A DNA stretch of 64,000 bases from Mesorhizobium terrae (GCF_008727715.1 NZ_CP044218.1:3427501-3491500); one strand, 5' to 3'; positions 43,334 through 52,739 are shown, counted from the stretch's first letter. Translations and numbers: made by a program. The notes: generated by a model not told the origin, from the letters alone.

Positions 43334-44332
43334 TCAGGGATTTGGATTGGTGGGGTTCGTGGACGCCGCTTGCCTGGCCGAGAGACGGGCGAGATGGCGC
43401 GAAACAATGCGTTCTTCGCCAAGGATGCCTCGGGGTCGCAACAGCAGGATGGCGCAAAGACCGACGCCGATGATGACGATGCGCAATGCAGCGGCACGGG
43501 CTTGCTGGTCCGGCGGGAACAGGCCCGCGATGGCACCCGCCGAGGCCGCCCAAATCCCCCACACCAGGACGGCGCCGAGGATCGCGCCGCGATTGTTGCC
43601 GGAGCCACCGACGATCAGCATGGCCCAGACCTGGAAGGTGAGCAGCGGCACATAATTGTCGGGTGCAATGAAGCCGACGAAGTGTGCCTGGGTAGCCCCC
43701 GCCAATCCCATTATGGCGCCGCCGATGGCAAAGGCCTGCAGACGGAACCGGGTGGCGTTCTTGCCGAGCGCGAGGGCGGCGGTTTCGTCTTCCCGGATGG
43801 CGCGCAGCACGCGTCCCCATGGGCTGCGCAGCAGATGCTCGAGTGCGAGGTAGAGCAGAATTACCACGACCACCAGAACGCCAAGATTGAGCAGGCTGAA
43901 TGCCAGCGGATCGCTTGCGAAAGCGGCGAAGGGGCGCGGGATGAAGCCGATGCCAAAGGGTCCACCCGTAACGCTTTGCAGGTTGAGCGCGATGAGCTGC
44001 ACCGTCACCGCGACACCGAAGGTGGCGATGGCGAGGTAGTCGGCGCGCAGCCGGATCGTCAGCCAACCGACCAGGAAGGAGGCAAGTCCGGTGGCGATGG
44101 CCGCGCCCAACCAGCCGACAAGGATCGGCAGGCCGAAGCCGCCGAAGCGGTCAGGTGCATCAGGGGTTGTCAGCAGCGCCGAGACATAAGCACCGATGGC
44201 GACAAAACCCGCGACGCCGACATTGAACAGGCCGGTCTGACCCCATTGCACGTTGAGGCCGAGGCACATGACCGCATAGGTCAGAGCCATGGTCAGGAAG
44301 AAGGCGGCGTAGGCGATCAATTCGACGCTCAT
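43334..44332 (-). CDS. Branched-chain-type ABC transporter permease (LivM)
   Basis: Inner-membrane permease of 332 residues. LivM motifs are QWGQTGLFNVGVAGFVAIGA, RADYLAIATFGVAVTVQLIA and SPWGRVLRAIREDETAALAL. A much longer ORF continues upstream in this frame, but the true start is the ATG at 44332, which overlaps the LivH stop by 4 bp. The C-terminus extends about 30 residues (EERIVSRHLARLSARQAAS), longer than usual. Confidence 0.9.
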   Translation of the reverse strand: MSVELIAYAAFFLTMALTYAVMCLGLNVQWGQTGLFNVGVAGFVAIGAYVSALLTTPDAPDRFGGFGLPILVGWLGAAIATGLASFLVGWLTIRLRADYLAIATFGVAVTVQLIALNLQSVTGGPFGIGFIPRPFAAFASDPLAFSLLNLGVLVVVVILLYLALEHLLRSPWGRVLRAIREDETAALALGKNATRFRLQAFAIGGAIMGLAGATQAHFVGFIAPDNYVPLLTFQVWAMLIVGGSGNNRGAILGAVLVWGIWAASAGAIAGLFPPDQQARAAALRIVIIGVGLCAILLLRPRGILGEERIVSRHLARLSARQAASTNPTNPNP

Positions 44333-45240
44333 TCGGCTCTCCCGAACAGGCCTTGCGGGCGCAACAACAAGACGGCGACCAGGATGACAAAGGCGACCGC
44401 CGCGCGCCATTCGGCGCCGATCACCTGCACGCCCAGCGCTTCCGCTATGCCAACGATCAAACCGGCCAGCATGGCTCCGGGAACGCTGCCGATCCCGCCC
44501 AGGATCGCGGCGGCGAACAGCGGCAACAGCAGATCCAGGCCCATATAGGGGCGAATCTGCACCAGCAGGCCTGCCATCGCGCCGGCGATACAGGCAAGTG
44601 CCGCACCCAGCACCCAAACGGTGCGGATGACTTGGCGTACGTCGACGCCGACAACTCCGGCAAGCTGCTGATTTTCGCTGACGGCGCGCATCGAACGCCC
44701 GATTGCCGTGCGCGTGAGCATGATATGGACTGCGAGCACGAGCGTGGCTGCAGCGGCCAGCGACAAGAGTTGGTCGGGTGTTGCCCTGAGCCCACCGCCA
44801 AGCGGAAGCGCGATCTGCAGTGCCTTCGAGAAATAAGCGGGCTTCGAGGTGAAAATGAATTCCAGCGTGCTGCGGAGCGCGAGCGAGGCGCCGAAGCTTG
44901 CCATGACCATGATGATGATGGCGCTGCGCCTTTTCCGCAGTGGACCGAACAGCAAGGCGTCGACGAGCAAAGCGAGGCCCGCGGTCAAGGCCATGGCGGC
45001 AACGATGCCCAGCGGCAGCGACCAGCCGAAGGAAAACGGACCGATCGGAGCAAGCAGCGCGCCAGACAGGGAGCCGATCAGGCCGCTCGCCGCCAAGGCA
45101 AAATAAGCACCCCAGCTGATCATTTCGCCATGCGCGAAATTGGCGAAGCGCAGGATCGAATAGGTCAATGTGATGCCGATGGCGCCGAGCCCGATCATCG
45201 ATCCGGCGATCAGTCCGTCCATGATGAGTTGCGGGTTCAT
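44329..45240 (-). CDS. Branched-chain-type ABC transporter permease (LivH)
   Basis: Inner-membrane permease of 303 residues. LivH features are LTYSILRFANFAHGEMISWG and RTAIGRSMRAVSENQQLAGV, the latter being the cytoplasmic coupling loop. The ATG at 45240 overlaps the LivF-type stop by 4 bp. With LivM it forms the channel of a HAAT-family importer. The compound imported is unknown. Confidence 0.9.
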   Translation of the reverse strand: MNPQLIMDGLIAGSMIGLGAIGITLTYSILRFANFAHGEMISWGAYFALAASGLIGSLSGALLAPIGPFSFGWSLPLGIVAAMALTAGLALLVDALLFGPLRKRRSAIIIMVMASFGASLALRSTLEFIFTSKPAYFSKALQIALPLGGGLRATPDQLLSLAAAATLVLAVHIMLTRTAIGRSMRAVSENQQLAGVVGVDVRQVIRTVWVLGAALACIAGAMAGLLVQIRPYMGLDLLLPLFAAAILGGIGSVPGAMLAGLIVGIAEALGVQVIGAEWRAAVAFVILVAVLLLRPQGLFGRAE

Positions 45241-45992
45241 GGCGTCGGTACCTCGCCGCTGCGCCGCGCGCCAAGATAGAGTTCGGCGACGATCGGGTCG
45301 TTGGCCAGGGTTGCGGCAGGACCTTCGTGGCGCAGTTGTCCCTCCACCAGTATGACTGCTCGGTCGGCAATGGCGAGAGCCGCTTTCACATTCTGTTCGA
45401 CCAGGATGATGGTGACACCCGCTTCGTTGATCGCCTTGAGCTGCGCGAAGACCTCTTGCACGATCTTCGGCGAAAGACCGGCCGACGGTTCGTCGAGGAT
45501 CAGCACGGCGGGTTCCACAATCAGCGCGCGCGCCACCGCCAGCATCTGGCGCTGGCCGCCCGAAAGCTGGCCGGCGCGCAAGGAGGGGCGTCCGGCGAGG
45601 TCAGGGAACATTGCATAGAGATCGGCGATACGGCGGCTGCGCTTTTCCTTCGGCAGCACGTTCGCGGCCAGAAGCAAGTTGTCGTGGATCGACATCGTTG
45701 CGAAGATGTTTTCGGTTTGCGGCACGAAAGCCAGGCCGTGGCGGATTTTCTCGTGCGTCGGAACGGCGGTGCTGTCGAAATCGCCAAGAAGGACGGTCCC
45801 GGAATGGATCGGCACCAGCCCGGCGATCGCCTTGACGAAGGTAGATTTGCCCGCGCCATTGGGGCCGAGCACGATGACAAGTTCGCCAGCGCGGATCGAA
45901 AAATCGACACCGCGCACGATGGGCAGGTCGCGCTCGTACCCGGCGACCAAGGAACGGGTCGATAGAGCAACTGGAGGCTGTTGGCCACTCAT
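45237..45992 (-). CDS. Branched-chain-type ABC transporter ATPase (LivF)
   Basis: ATPase of 251 residues. Walker A is GPNGAGKST, signature LSGGQRQM, Walker B VLILDEPSAGLSP and LVEQNVKAAL in place of the usual switch His region, as in LivF. It overlaps LivH by 4 bp and the LivG gene by 4 bp. All four transport genes are therefore tightly coupled. Confidence 0.9.
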   Translation of the reverse strand: MSGQQPPVALSTRSLVAGYERDLPIVRGVDFSIRAGELVIVLGPNGAGKSTFVKAIAGLVPIHSGTVLLGDFDSTAVPTHEKIRHGLAFVPQTENIFATMSIHDNLLLAANVLPKEKRSRRIADLYAMFPDLAGRPSLRAGQLSGGQRQMLAVARALIVEPAVLILDEPSAGLSPKIVQEVFAQLKAINEAGVTIILVEQNVKAALAIADRAVILVEGQLRHEGPAATLANDPIVAELYLGARRSGEVPTP

Positions 45993-46804
45993 ACTGTAAC
46001 CTCGCCGAGATAGGCTTCGATCACGGTTCGGTCACGCGAAACTTTGGCGGGCGAGCCTTCGGTCAGGAACTTTCCCGCCGCCATGACAACAACGCGGCCA
46101 CACAGCCGAGCCACCATGTCCATGTTGTGTTCGATGAGCAGGATCGACTTGCCCTGACCGTTCAGTTCGAGCACGCGATCGATGATCAGTTCGAGCAGCG
46201 TCGGGTTGACGCCGGCCGCCGGTTCGTCAAGCAGGATGGTCTCGGGATCGGCCATCAGCATACGCGCCAGTTCCAGAAGCTTGCGCTGGCCGCCGGACAA
46301 CACCCGCGCCGGTTCGGCTTCGAGACTGGATAGATTGACGAAGTCGAGCAGCGAACGCGCCTTTTCGACAGCCTGGCGTTCTTGGACGGCGACACGACCG
46401 GACCGCAGGAAATTCGACCAGATATGCTCGCCAGCCTGGTTCTGACTGCCGACCAGTACATTTTCCAACACGGTCATTTCCGCAAACGGACGAGGGATCT
46501 GGAAGGTACGGCCGATGCCACGGGCGATGCGCCGTTCCGGGCGTTCCTGCGCAACCTCGACGCCGCCGATCCTGATCGAACCGGATGTCGGCGTGAGACT
46601 GCCGGCCAAAAGGTTGAAGAGGGTGGTCTTGCCAGCGCCGTTTGGGCCGATCAGCCCAACCATTTCGCCGCGATGCAGCGCGATCGACATATGATCAACC
46701 GCGCGCAGGCCGCCGAACTGTTTCACCAGGTCCTGAGCTTTGACGAGCTCCGCGCGCCTGTCGGCGTGCGGAAGAGCGGAAGGTGTGTCTGCGACAGGCT
46801 GCAT
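45989..46804 (-). CDS. Branched-chain-type ABC transporter ATPase (LivG)
   Basis: ATPase of 271 residues. Walker A is GPNGAGKTT, signature LSGGQRKLLELARM, Walker B ETILLDEPAAGVNP and switch His LIEHNMDMV. The LivG mark GIGRTFQIPRPFAEMTVLEN is clear. The ATG at 46804 starts just before family similarity; the longer ORF runs through the divergent regulator and is not real. No strong ribosome site is visible. The 170 bp upstream hold a 12-bp palindrome. Confidence 0.88.
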   Translation of the reverse strand: MQPVADTPSALPHADRRAELVKAQDLVKQFGGLRAVDHMSIALHRGEMVGLIGPNGAGKTTLFNLLAGSLTPTSGSIRIGGVEVAQERPERRIARGIGRTFQIPRPFAEMTVLENVLVGSQNQAGEHIWSNFLRSGRVAVQERQAVEKARSLLDFVNLSSLEAEPARVLSGGQRKLLELARMLMADPETILLDEPAAGVNPTLLELIIDRVLELNGQGKSILLIEHNMDMVARLCGRVVVMAAGKFLTEGSPAKVSRDRTVIEAYLGEVTV

Positions 46805-46835
46805 TGTGGTCAATCGAAGAATTTTGATCGATGAT

Positions 46836-46847
46836 GTTTGATCAAAC
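46836..46847. promoter_or_regulatory. 12-bp palindrome in livG/GntR divergent region
   Basis: GTTTGATCAAAC is a perfect palindrome. A related TTTGATC half-site lies 10 bp to its left (46823-46829). It sits between the divergent liv operon and GntR gene and is a good candidate for the GntR operator. Confidence 0.5.
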
Positions 46848-46974
46848 TTTACATCGCAGCGAAATGCAACTAGAAAAATCGAACTGGCATCCGGTTTCGA
46901 ATGGTGGACAAAATGCCTGATCGCAAGAACCGTCGCGCGCCGATTTCCGTCCGCTCCTTGGTCGCAGGTGCGGC

Positions 46975-47691
46975 GTGAGCAGGCGTGGTGCTCTTTCGCC
47001 CGTAGGCCGCGAAACCCTGCATGATCGCGTCTACGCCGAGATGCGCCGCTCGCTGATCCACGGTATGTTCGACGCGGGCCAAATGATGCGCATCGTGGAT
47101 CTCGCCGAGACCCTGGAGACCAGCACGATGCCCGTGCGCGAGGCTCTGGGCCGTCTGGTCTCGGAACAGGCACTGGAAGCCTTGCCCAATCGATCCGTTA
47201 GGGTGCCGCTGATCACGCGCGAAAGGCTGGAAGATCTGGCCCGCGCGCGTTGCCTGATCGAAGGGCAGGTCACCGCGCTGGCTTCGTCCAATCTTGCCGC
47301 TTCCGATTTCGAAGAGCTGCGTCGGTTGACGGCGGCGTGCGAGGCCGCCTTCGCCAGCAGCGATCGCGACAAGGCGCATAAGACTTCCGAACTCAACCAC
47401 GCCTTCCATTTCTACATTTATCGCGCCGCCGGTTCGGCGGTGCTGATCCCGATCGTGGAAAGCCTCTGGTTGCAATCCGGCCCCTATGTGCGCGCCGCCG
47501 CCCAGATCCATGACGGGAACCGTGACATCCCGGCCACCCATCACCACTGGGCGCTGATCGACGCCCTGGAGCGCCGCGACGTTGCGGGCTCGGTAAAGGC
47601 GCTGACCGACGACATCACGCGCTCCTTCAACTTGATCCGAGGGCGTCTCGATGCCGAGGATGCGGACAAGCAGAAGCTGCGGCATGGTTGA
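46975..47691 (+). CDS. GntR-family regulator (FCD/FadR subfamily)
   Basis: Protein of 238 residues. The winged helix at about residues 10-75 includes LHDRVYAEMRRSLIHGMFDA and TSTMPVREALGRLVSEQALE. An FCD-type effector domain follows (about 88-220), with FHFYIYRAAGSAVLIPIVES and the metal-binding-like His in ATHHHWALIDALERRD. The start is GTG at 46975; no ATG occurs before 47031, which would cut into the domain. It divides the liv genes on one side from the AKR and binding protein genes on the other, and is likely to regulate both. Confidence 0.85.
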   Translation: MSRRGALSPVGRETLHDRVYAEMRRSLIHGMFDAGQMMRIVDLAETLETSTMPVREALGRLVSEQALEALPNRSVRVPLITRERLEDLARARCLIEGQVTALASSNLAASDFEELRRLTAACEAAFASSDRDKAHKTSELNHAFHFYIYRAAGSAVLIPIVESLWLQSGPYVRAAAQIHDGNRDIPATHHHWALIDALERRDVAGSVKALTDDITRSFNLIRGRLDAEDADKQKLRHG

Positions 47692-48034
47692 GCGGCACGA
47701 CGATTCCTTCGAGCTTTACGACCTGCGCGTCGAGGTGACGGCGCCGGAAGGCGGGCCCATCTATTGTGGCGCCAAGGTTGGCGACTATTTCGAGATGCGC
47801 GGGGAGATGCTGCATCTTCCGCCTGGGCAAGGCTTCTCGATCTATTCGTTGGCGGCGTTGCTGCCGCTTCTGCCGGCCAAGCAGAGGCCAACCCACAAGA
47901 ACGACTGGATGACGACGGACGCGGAAGTCGCCTGTCCGGATCCCAATTGCAGCTCGCGGTTTCGCATTACCCGAACCGGCCTGCGCCGCTTCAGCCACGC
48001 TGAAACCACCGCGGTGCCGCTGAAGGACCACTGA
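47684..48034 (+). CDS. TIGR04076-type small protein
   Basis: Protein of 116 residues. The layout VEVTAPEGGPIYCGAKVGDY, LPPGQGFSIYSLAALLPLLP and CPDPNCSSRFRITRTG matches the TIGR04076 family, with three cysteines that could hold a metal. The family function is unknown. It starts inside the GntR gene (8 bp overlap) and ends 10 bp before the second AKR gene, so the three are one operon. Its presence next to AKR genes suggests a small accessory or binding role. Confidence 0.65.
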   Translation: MVERHDDSFELYDLRVEVTAPEGGPIYCGAKVGDYFEMRGEMLHLPPGQGFSIYSLAALLPLLPAKQRPTHKNDWMTTDAEVACPDPNCSSRFRITRTGLRRFSHAETTAVPLKDH

Positions 48035-48044
48035 GACGAACAGC

Positions 48045-49094
48045 ATGCAGAGAACAAGACTGGCGCCGGACTACGAGATTTCGCGGGTTATCCGCGGCGG
48101 CTGGCAGATGGCCAGCGGCCATGGAGCCGCGCGCAGCGACGATCCCGTGGCAGACATGATCGCATTCGTCGATGCCGGCATCACCACCTTCGACTGTGCT
48201 GACATCTACACTGGGGTGGAAGAGCTGATCGGTCGCTTCCGGTTGCGCTACCGGGATATGCGCGGGCAGACCGCGCTCGACCGCATCAAGGTTCACACCA
48301 AGTTCGTGCCCGACCTCGACGTGCTGCCGCGCATCACCAAAGCCTACGTTGAAGGCGTCATCGATCAGTCGCTGAAGCGCCTCAACCTCGATCGGCTCGA
48401 CCTCGTGCAGTTCCACTGGTGGGATTATGAAGCGTCGCGCTGGCTGGAGACGGCGGGCTGGCTGGAAGAGCTGAGGCGCGCCGGCAAGATCGACAAGATC
48501 GGCGGCACCAATTTCGACACCGGCCATGTCGAGGAGATCGTAGCTTCAGGCGTGCCCTTGACCTCCATGCAGGTGCAATATTCCTTGCTCGACGCCAGAC
48601 CGGCCAAACGAATGGCGGCGCTGGCCGCCGAAAAAGGCTTCTCGCTGCTCTGCTATGGCACCGTCGCCGGCGGTTTTCTGGGTGACCGTTGGCTCGGTGC
48701 GCCGGAGCCGGTCGAACCCTACGAGAACCGTTCACTCGTCAAATACAAGCTGATCATCGACGATTTCGGCGGCTGGGACTTGTTCCAGCGCCTGTTGCGG
48801 ACCTTGCGAACCATAGCCGATCGCCATGACGTCGATATAGCCACGATTGCCAGCGCGGCGATGCTCCTGCGTCCGGCGGTGGCTGGCGTCATCGTCGGCG
48901 CTCGTAGCCGCGCGCATCTGGCTTCCAACCTCGCGATTGCCGACATCGTTCTGACCGCCGAGGATCAGCAACAGATAGCTGCCGTGCTTGCCGAGGCGCA
49001 TGAACTTGAAGGCGATGTCTACGCGCTCGAGCGCGATCGTGAAGGCCGCCACGGATCGATCATGAAATACAACCTGAACAAGGGAGCGGCCTGA
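48045..49094 (+). CDS. Aldo-keto reductase, paralogue of the fused AKR
   Basis: Protein of 349 residues with AKR catalytic residues Asp50, Tyr55 (DCADIYTG), Lys86 (HTKF) and His124 (QFHWW). It shares the blocks QFHWW, TNFD, GGFLxDxWLGAxEP with the AKR part of the 41864 gene, so the two are paralogues. There is no Rid domain; the C-terminus instead has DREGRHGSIMKYNLNKG. It lies between the TIGR04076-type gene and the liv binding protein. Confidence 0.87.
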   Translation: MQRTRLAPDYEISRVIRGGWQMASGHGAARSDDPVADMIAFVDAGITTFDCADIYTGVEELIGRFRLRYRDMRGQTALDRIKVHTKFVPDLDVLPRITKAYVEGVIDQSLKRLNLDRLDLVQFHWWDYEASRWLETAGWLEELRRAGKIDKIGGTNFDTGHVEEIVASGVPLTSMQVQYSLLDARPAKRMAALAAEKGFSLLCYGTVAGGFLGDRWLGAPEPVEPYENRSLVKYKLIIDDFGGWDLFQRLLRTLRTIADRHDVDIATIASAAMLLRPAVAGVIVGARSRAHLASNLAIADIVLTAEDQQQIAAVLAEAHELEGDVYALERDREGRHGSIMKYNLNKGAA

Positions 49095-49175
49095 CGCCAG
49101 CTTGCCAGCTAAATCCGTCTTTGCAGACCAAAACAAGGCCGTGTCGGCAGCAGGGCCACAACAAAGGGGAATGAC

Positions 49176-50441
49176 ATGAAGAACTATCTTTTCGCCACCA
49201 CCGTGCTGACTGCACTTGCCGCTTCTTCCCTTCCAACGCTTGCCGCCGATTGCGACATCACCGTCGGCCTCGTCATGGAGCTCACGGGTCCTGCTGGCGA
49301 ATACGGACAGGCCGGTGCGAAATCGGTCGAGATGGCTTTCCGCGATTTCAACGAAGCCGGTGGTGTTGGCGGCTGCAAATTGATCACCGATACGCGTGAT
49401 AGCCAGAGCCAGGGTAATGTCGCGGTCGATCAGGCGACCCAGCTCGTCAACATCAAGAAAGTGCCGGTGATCATCGGCGGCATCATCTCGTCGGTGTCGA
49501 TCCCGATCCTGACCTCGGTAACCGCGCCGGCCGGTGTCGTGCAGGTGTCGCCGGCCTCGTCCTCCCCAACGCTGACGACGCTTGGAAAGGACGGCAAGAC
49601 CAATGGTGTGTTCTTCCGCACCATCACCTCCGATGCCCTGCAGGGCACCGCCGCAGCGAAATATGCGATCGACCAGGGCCTGAAGAAGCTCGCCATCATC
49701 CATGTCAACAACGACTTCGGCGTCAACATGGTCAAGGAATTCGCCGACGCCTACAAGAAGCTCGGCGGCACCATCACCTCGACGACACCCTACAACGAGA
49801 AGCAGGCGAGCTATTCCGCGGAAGCCAGCGCAGCCATGGCGGGCGAGCCGGAAGCGCTCTATCTGGTCAGCTACCCGGTCGATGGTGCGACAATCGCCCG
49901 CGCCTGGATTTCCGGCGGCGGAGCCCAGAAATTCCTGCTCAATGACGGCATGAATTCGGCCGAGTTCATCGACGCGGTCGGCGCGCAGTATCTGAAAGAG
50001 GCCTATGGGACGTCGTCCGGCACCAGCAAGACGGCGTCGACCGATTATTTCTACGGCGCTTATGAGGCCTTCTCAGGCGGTATCAAGCCGGACGCCCCTG
50101 CCGCCGACCGTTCCTACGATGCGGGCGCGATCGTGGCGCTGGCGATAGCCAAGGCCGGCAGGGGCGATGCCGCCGCGATCAAGGCGGCCATTCCGGAAGT
50201 TGTCGCGGCAGGTGGCGCACCGATCCATGCCGGCAAGGCGGAATTCACCAAGGCGCTGGCGCTGATCAAGGAGGGCAAGCCGGTGAAGTATGAGGGGGTC
50301 ATCGGCCCGGTCTCCTTCGACCAGTATGGCGACATCACCGGCCCGTTCCGCCTGTGGAAGATAAAGGACGGCAAGGTCGAGACTGTTGGCGAGATGAGCG
50401 CCGACGCGGTCGCCAAGACCAAGGCGGAAATGCAAAAATAG
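49176..50441 (+). CDS. Branched-chain-type ABC binding protein (LivK-like)
   Basis: Periplasmic binding protein of 421 residues. Signal peptide ends near TLA-AD (about residue 23). The mature part begins CDITVGLVMELTGPAGEYGQ and contains QSQGNVAVDQATQLVNIKKV, the type I fold typical of LivK/AmiC-like proteins. AAGGGGAAT precedes the ATG at 49176. It belongs to the importer encoded at 43334-46804 although it is transcribed in the other direction. Its long C-terminus (residues 370-421) forms a third part of the hinge. Ligand unknown; the AKR enzymes may act on it. Confidence 0.88.
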   Translation: MKNYLFATTVLTALAASSLPTLAADCDITVGLVMELTGPAGEYGQAGAKSVEMAFRDFNEAGGVGGCKLITDTRDSQSQGNVAVDQATQLVNIKKVPVIIGGIISSVSIPILTSVTAPAGVVQVSPASSSPTLTTLGKDGKTNGVFFRTITSDALQGTAAAKYAIDQGLKKLAIIHVNNDFGVNMVKEFADAYKKLGGTITSTTPYNEKQASYSAEASAAMAGEPEALYLVSYPVDGATIARAWISGGGAQKFLLNDGMNSAEFIDAVGAQYLKEAYGTSSGTSKTASTDYFYGAYEAFSGGIKPDAPAADRSYDAGAIVALAIAKAGRGDAAAIKAAIPEVVAAGGAPIHAGKAEFTKALALIKEGKPVKYEGVIGPVSFDQYGDITGPFRLWKIKDGKVETVGEMSADAVAKTKAEMQK

Positions 50442-50451
50442 CAGATCGCCG

Positions 50452-50488
50452 GCCACCCCTGCTGAAACAGGTTTTCGGCAGGGGTGGC
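50452..50488. terminator. Strong hairpin between convergent genes
   Basis: An 11-bp perfect stem GCCACCCCTGC/GCAGGGGTGGC with a 15-nt partly pairing loop. It lies 11 bp after the binding-protein stop and also downstream of the opposing GGDEF gene. Lack of a T-run makes the mode of termination uncertain. Confidence 0.6.
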
Positions 50489-50601
50489 TCAGTGACCTGC
50501 TGGTTTGCCTTGCGGTGCGAAGCCGCAGCGAGGCATTTGGTCCCTGGACATCCGGCATAGCCGGCGATGTCGCAATTCCCCCATCGCAACACAGCTGCCC
50601 T

Positions 50602-52512
50602 CTAACGGCTGCCGCGGATCGGCATGCGCCTTCCGCCTTCGGCGCTAGCCTGGCGTCGCACAACGTCGGGTGCGACCGACACGCGGTTACGACCGTCGGA
50701 TTTGGCCTGGTACAGCGCCCTGTCTGCGCGTTCGACCAGGTGGCGCCAGTCGCGGGGGCTGCGCTGGCCGCAGGCGACGCCGAAGCTGGCGGTGATGGCG
50801 AGCTGAGCACCGCCGGGAATGGTGAAGCGATGTCCCTGCAGCGTCATGCGGATGCCCTCGGCGAGGTGGGCGGCATGGTCGATGTCGGGACAGGCAAACA
50901 AGAGCGCGAACTCCTCGCCACCGAAGCGGGCGACGACGCCGCCGGCTGGCGTCTCACGCTTCAGCAATGTCGCGGTGTCGACCAGCACCCGGTCGCCGGC
51001 GAGATGGCCATGGCTGTCGTTGATGTTCTTGAAATGGTCGATGTCGACCATCACCAGACACAGCGTTTCGTCAGCGGGCAGCCTGCCGCCGCCATTCTGG
51101 GCGATATGGTCCAGCGTGCGTCGGTTCAACACGCCGGTCAGGCCGTCGGTCTCGGCCTGCACCCTGAGCTCGCTGGTCAGCGAGGCGCGCTCGCGCATCC
51201 TATCCTGCAACACGTCGATGGCATTGAACAGGCGCACGATCTCGCCGGCACCGCCGAGATCGGCGCGCGCGGCTGGCGGGCGATCCTCGGCCAGGCCAAT
51301 CACCTCCTCATGCGCCTGCAGCAGCGGGCGGAAGACGTCGCGGCGCACAGCCAAAAGCACGCCGATCAAGACCGCGAGAATGACCGCCGTTGCCAATGCC
51401 ACGGCAAGGAAGAGGCGCAAAGCGCCGTCACGCTCCATCGAGAAGCGCGACACCATTTCGTCGAGGAAGGCCATGCGGTAGTCCTCGATCGGCTTCATGG
51501 TCGGCACGAAGCGCGTGGTCAGATCGGTCGCGGTGATCGAGTAGTTGGTGGAATCCTTGCCTTCCTTGATGACCTTGTCGATGAGGTCCATGCCGACGCC
51601 AAAGAACAGCGCGTCGATGGCGGCCTGGTTCTTGGCGAGGTCGGGCACGGCGTTGAGCGCGGTCTGGCTGTGCAGCATCTGCCAGATTTCGTAGATGCGA
51701 CCCTGGCTCTGGCGCGCGTCGATGATGTTGGGCAGTGGGATACGCTGGTGCGAGGCAAGCGGCGCGATCACCTCGGAGGCCGCCCGGCCGCCATATTCGC
51801 GCAGATCCGCGAGCATCTGGCCGATGAGCGCCGGCGCCGCCAGTCCGCTGTCGTGGCTGATCAACTCGTTTGAGCGCCACGTCACTACGGAGCGAAAGCG
51901 GTCCGAAACGTCGAACATCGCCTCAATCGCCTGCTGCATCGCCCGAAGCTTGGCCTCGTCGCCCTTGGAGGCCTGGACTTGGTCGACCTTGTCCCTTGCC
52001 TCGGCCAGCGCCGCCGTGACAGCCGCGAGAAGCGCGGACGGCACCGGATGGTCATGGAGCAGGAAAGGCACCTCCGGCGCAGCGGCCAGACCAGCGAGAG
52101 CGGCGTCGCTGCGGGCGCGGAAATCCGCCAGGCGCTTCAGGGAGGCATCGCTGGGCGAGGGGCTCTCCGACATGACGTTGTTGGCTGGTCCGCGCTCGGC
52201 TGAAAGGAAATTCGCGGCATCGAGAATTTGGCGATAATACTGGATGTCGTAGAGGTTCTGCCTGGCCTCGGCGAAATCATTCCACGCCCGCGACAGGATC
52301 ATGGTGGCCAGCACTGTTGCGCAGAGCACAGCCAGGCCAATGCTGAACGACAGTTTCGGATAGAGGCTCTGGTCGCGGTTCAACCGGCGCAGGCGCAGCC
52401 GTAGCGCGTCGAGCGACCACCGGGTTTCGGCGCGGCGCCGGCGCGAGCCGAAAGGCGTGGCCGCGGCGTTGGCGGACGCTGCCTCTGGGCTCTGGGAGTT
52501 GGTCTGCATCAT
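50602..52512 (-). CDS. Membrane-bound diguanylate cyclase (GGDEF)
   Basis: Protein of 636 residues. Transmembrane segments are at about 55-74 and 366-388. The periplasmic sensor between them (about 75-365) is helical and has NFLSAERGPANNVM, reminiscent of NIT-type domains. A HAMP-like linker (about 390-445) precedes the GGDEF domain (about 455-620), with DGLTGVLNRR, VDIDHFKNINDSHGHLAGD and the active site GGEEF at 531-535. The inhibitory RxxD site that usually lies five residues before GGEEF is PAGG here, so product inhibition at the I-site is absent. ATG at 52512 or 52509. It makes c-di-GMP in response to an unknown periplasmic signal. Confidence 0.9.
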   Translation of the reverse strand: MMQTNSQSPEAASANAAATPFGSRRRRAETRWSLDALRLRLRRLNRDQSLYPKLSFSIGLAVLCATVLATMILSRAWNDFAEARQNLYDIQYYRQILDAANFLSAERGPANNVMSESPSPSDASLKRLADFRARSDAALAGLAAAPEVPFLLHDHPVPSALLAAVTAALAEARDKVDQVQASKGDEAKLRAMQQAIEAMFDVSDRFRSVVTWRSNELISHDSGLAAPALIGQMLADLREYGGRAASEVIAPLASHQRIPLPNIIDARQSQGRIYEIWQMLHSQTALNAVPDLAKNQAAIDALFFGVGMDLIDKVIKEGKDSTNYSITATDLTTRFVPTMKPIEDYRMAFLDEMVSRFSMERDGALRLFLAVALATAVILAVLIGVLLAVRRDVFRPLLQAHEEVIGLAEDRPPAARADLGGAGEIVRLFNAIDVLQDRMRERASLTSELRVQAETDGLTGVLNRRTLDHIAQNGGGRLPADETLCLVMVDIDHFKNINDSHGHLAGDRVLVDTATLLKRETPAGGVVARFGGEEFALLFACPDIDHAAHLAEGIRMTLQGHRFTIPGGAQLAITASFGVACGQRSPRDWRHLVERADRALYQAKSDGRNRVSVAPDVVRRQASAEGGRRMPIRGSR

Positions 52513-52739
52513 TGAAGGATCGGCCTGAAACGGTACGCTGTCTTACTGCACGTTCTAACGACCCCCACCTTTCGTTTGGTGAAGACGGTTGGTTAAATCG
52601 GAGTTAGCGGGTCTCTGCGCCTTTTCAGTGACAGTATGATATTGCATCGGGCGCCGCTTGTCAGCGGCGGCGGTGTTTCGCTCCGGGCGCCAACGTTCGG
52701 CTGCGTCGCCACTCAATGGCGCTCACCAAACCGAAGGAA

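Noticed and set aside
43334..45370. One minus-strand gene of 678 codons
   Set aside because: Only the last 332 codons match LivM; the rest is an out-of-frame shadow of LivH. The real start is at 44332 with a 4-bp overlap.
45989..47173. LivG with a 123-residue N-terminal extension
   Set aside because: The extension runs into the divergent GntR gene in the other strand and is not family-like; the ATG at 46804 gives the normal length.
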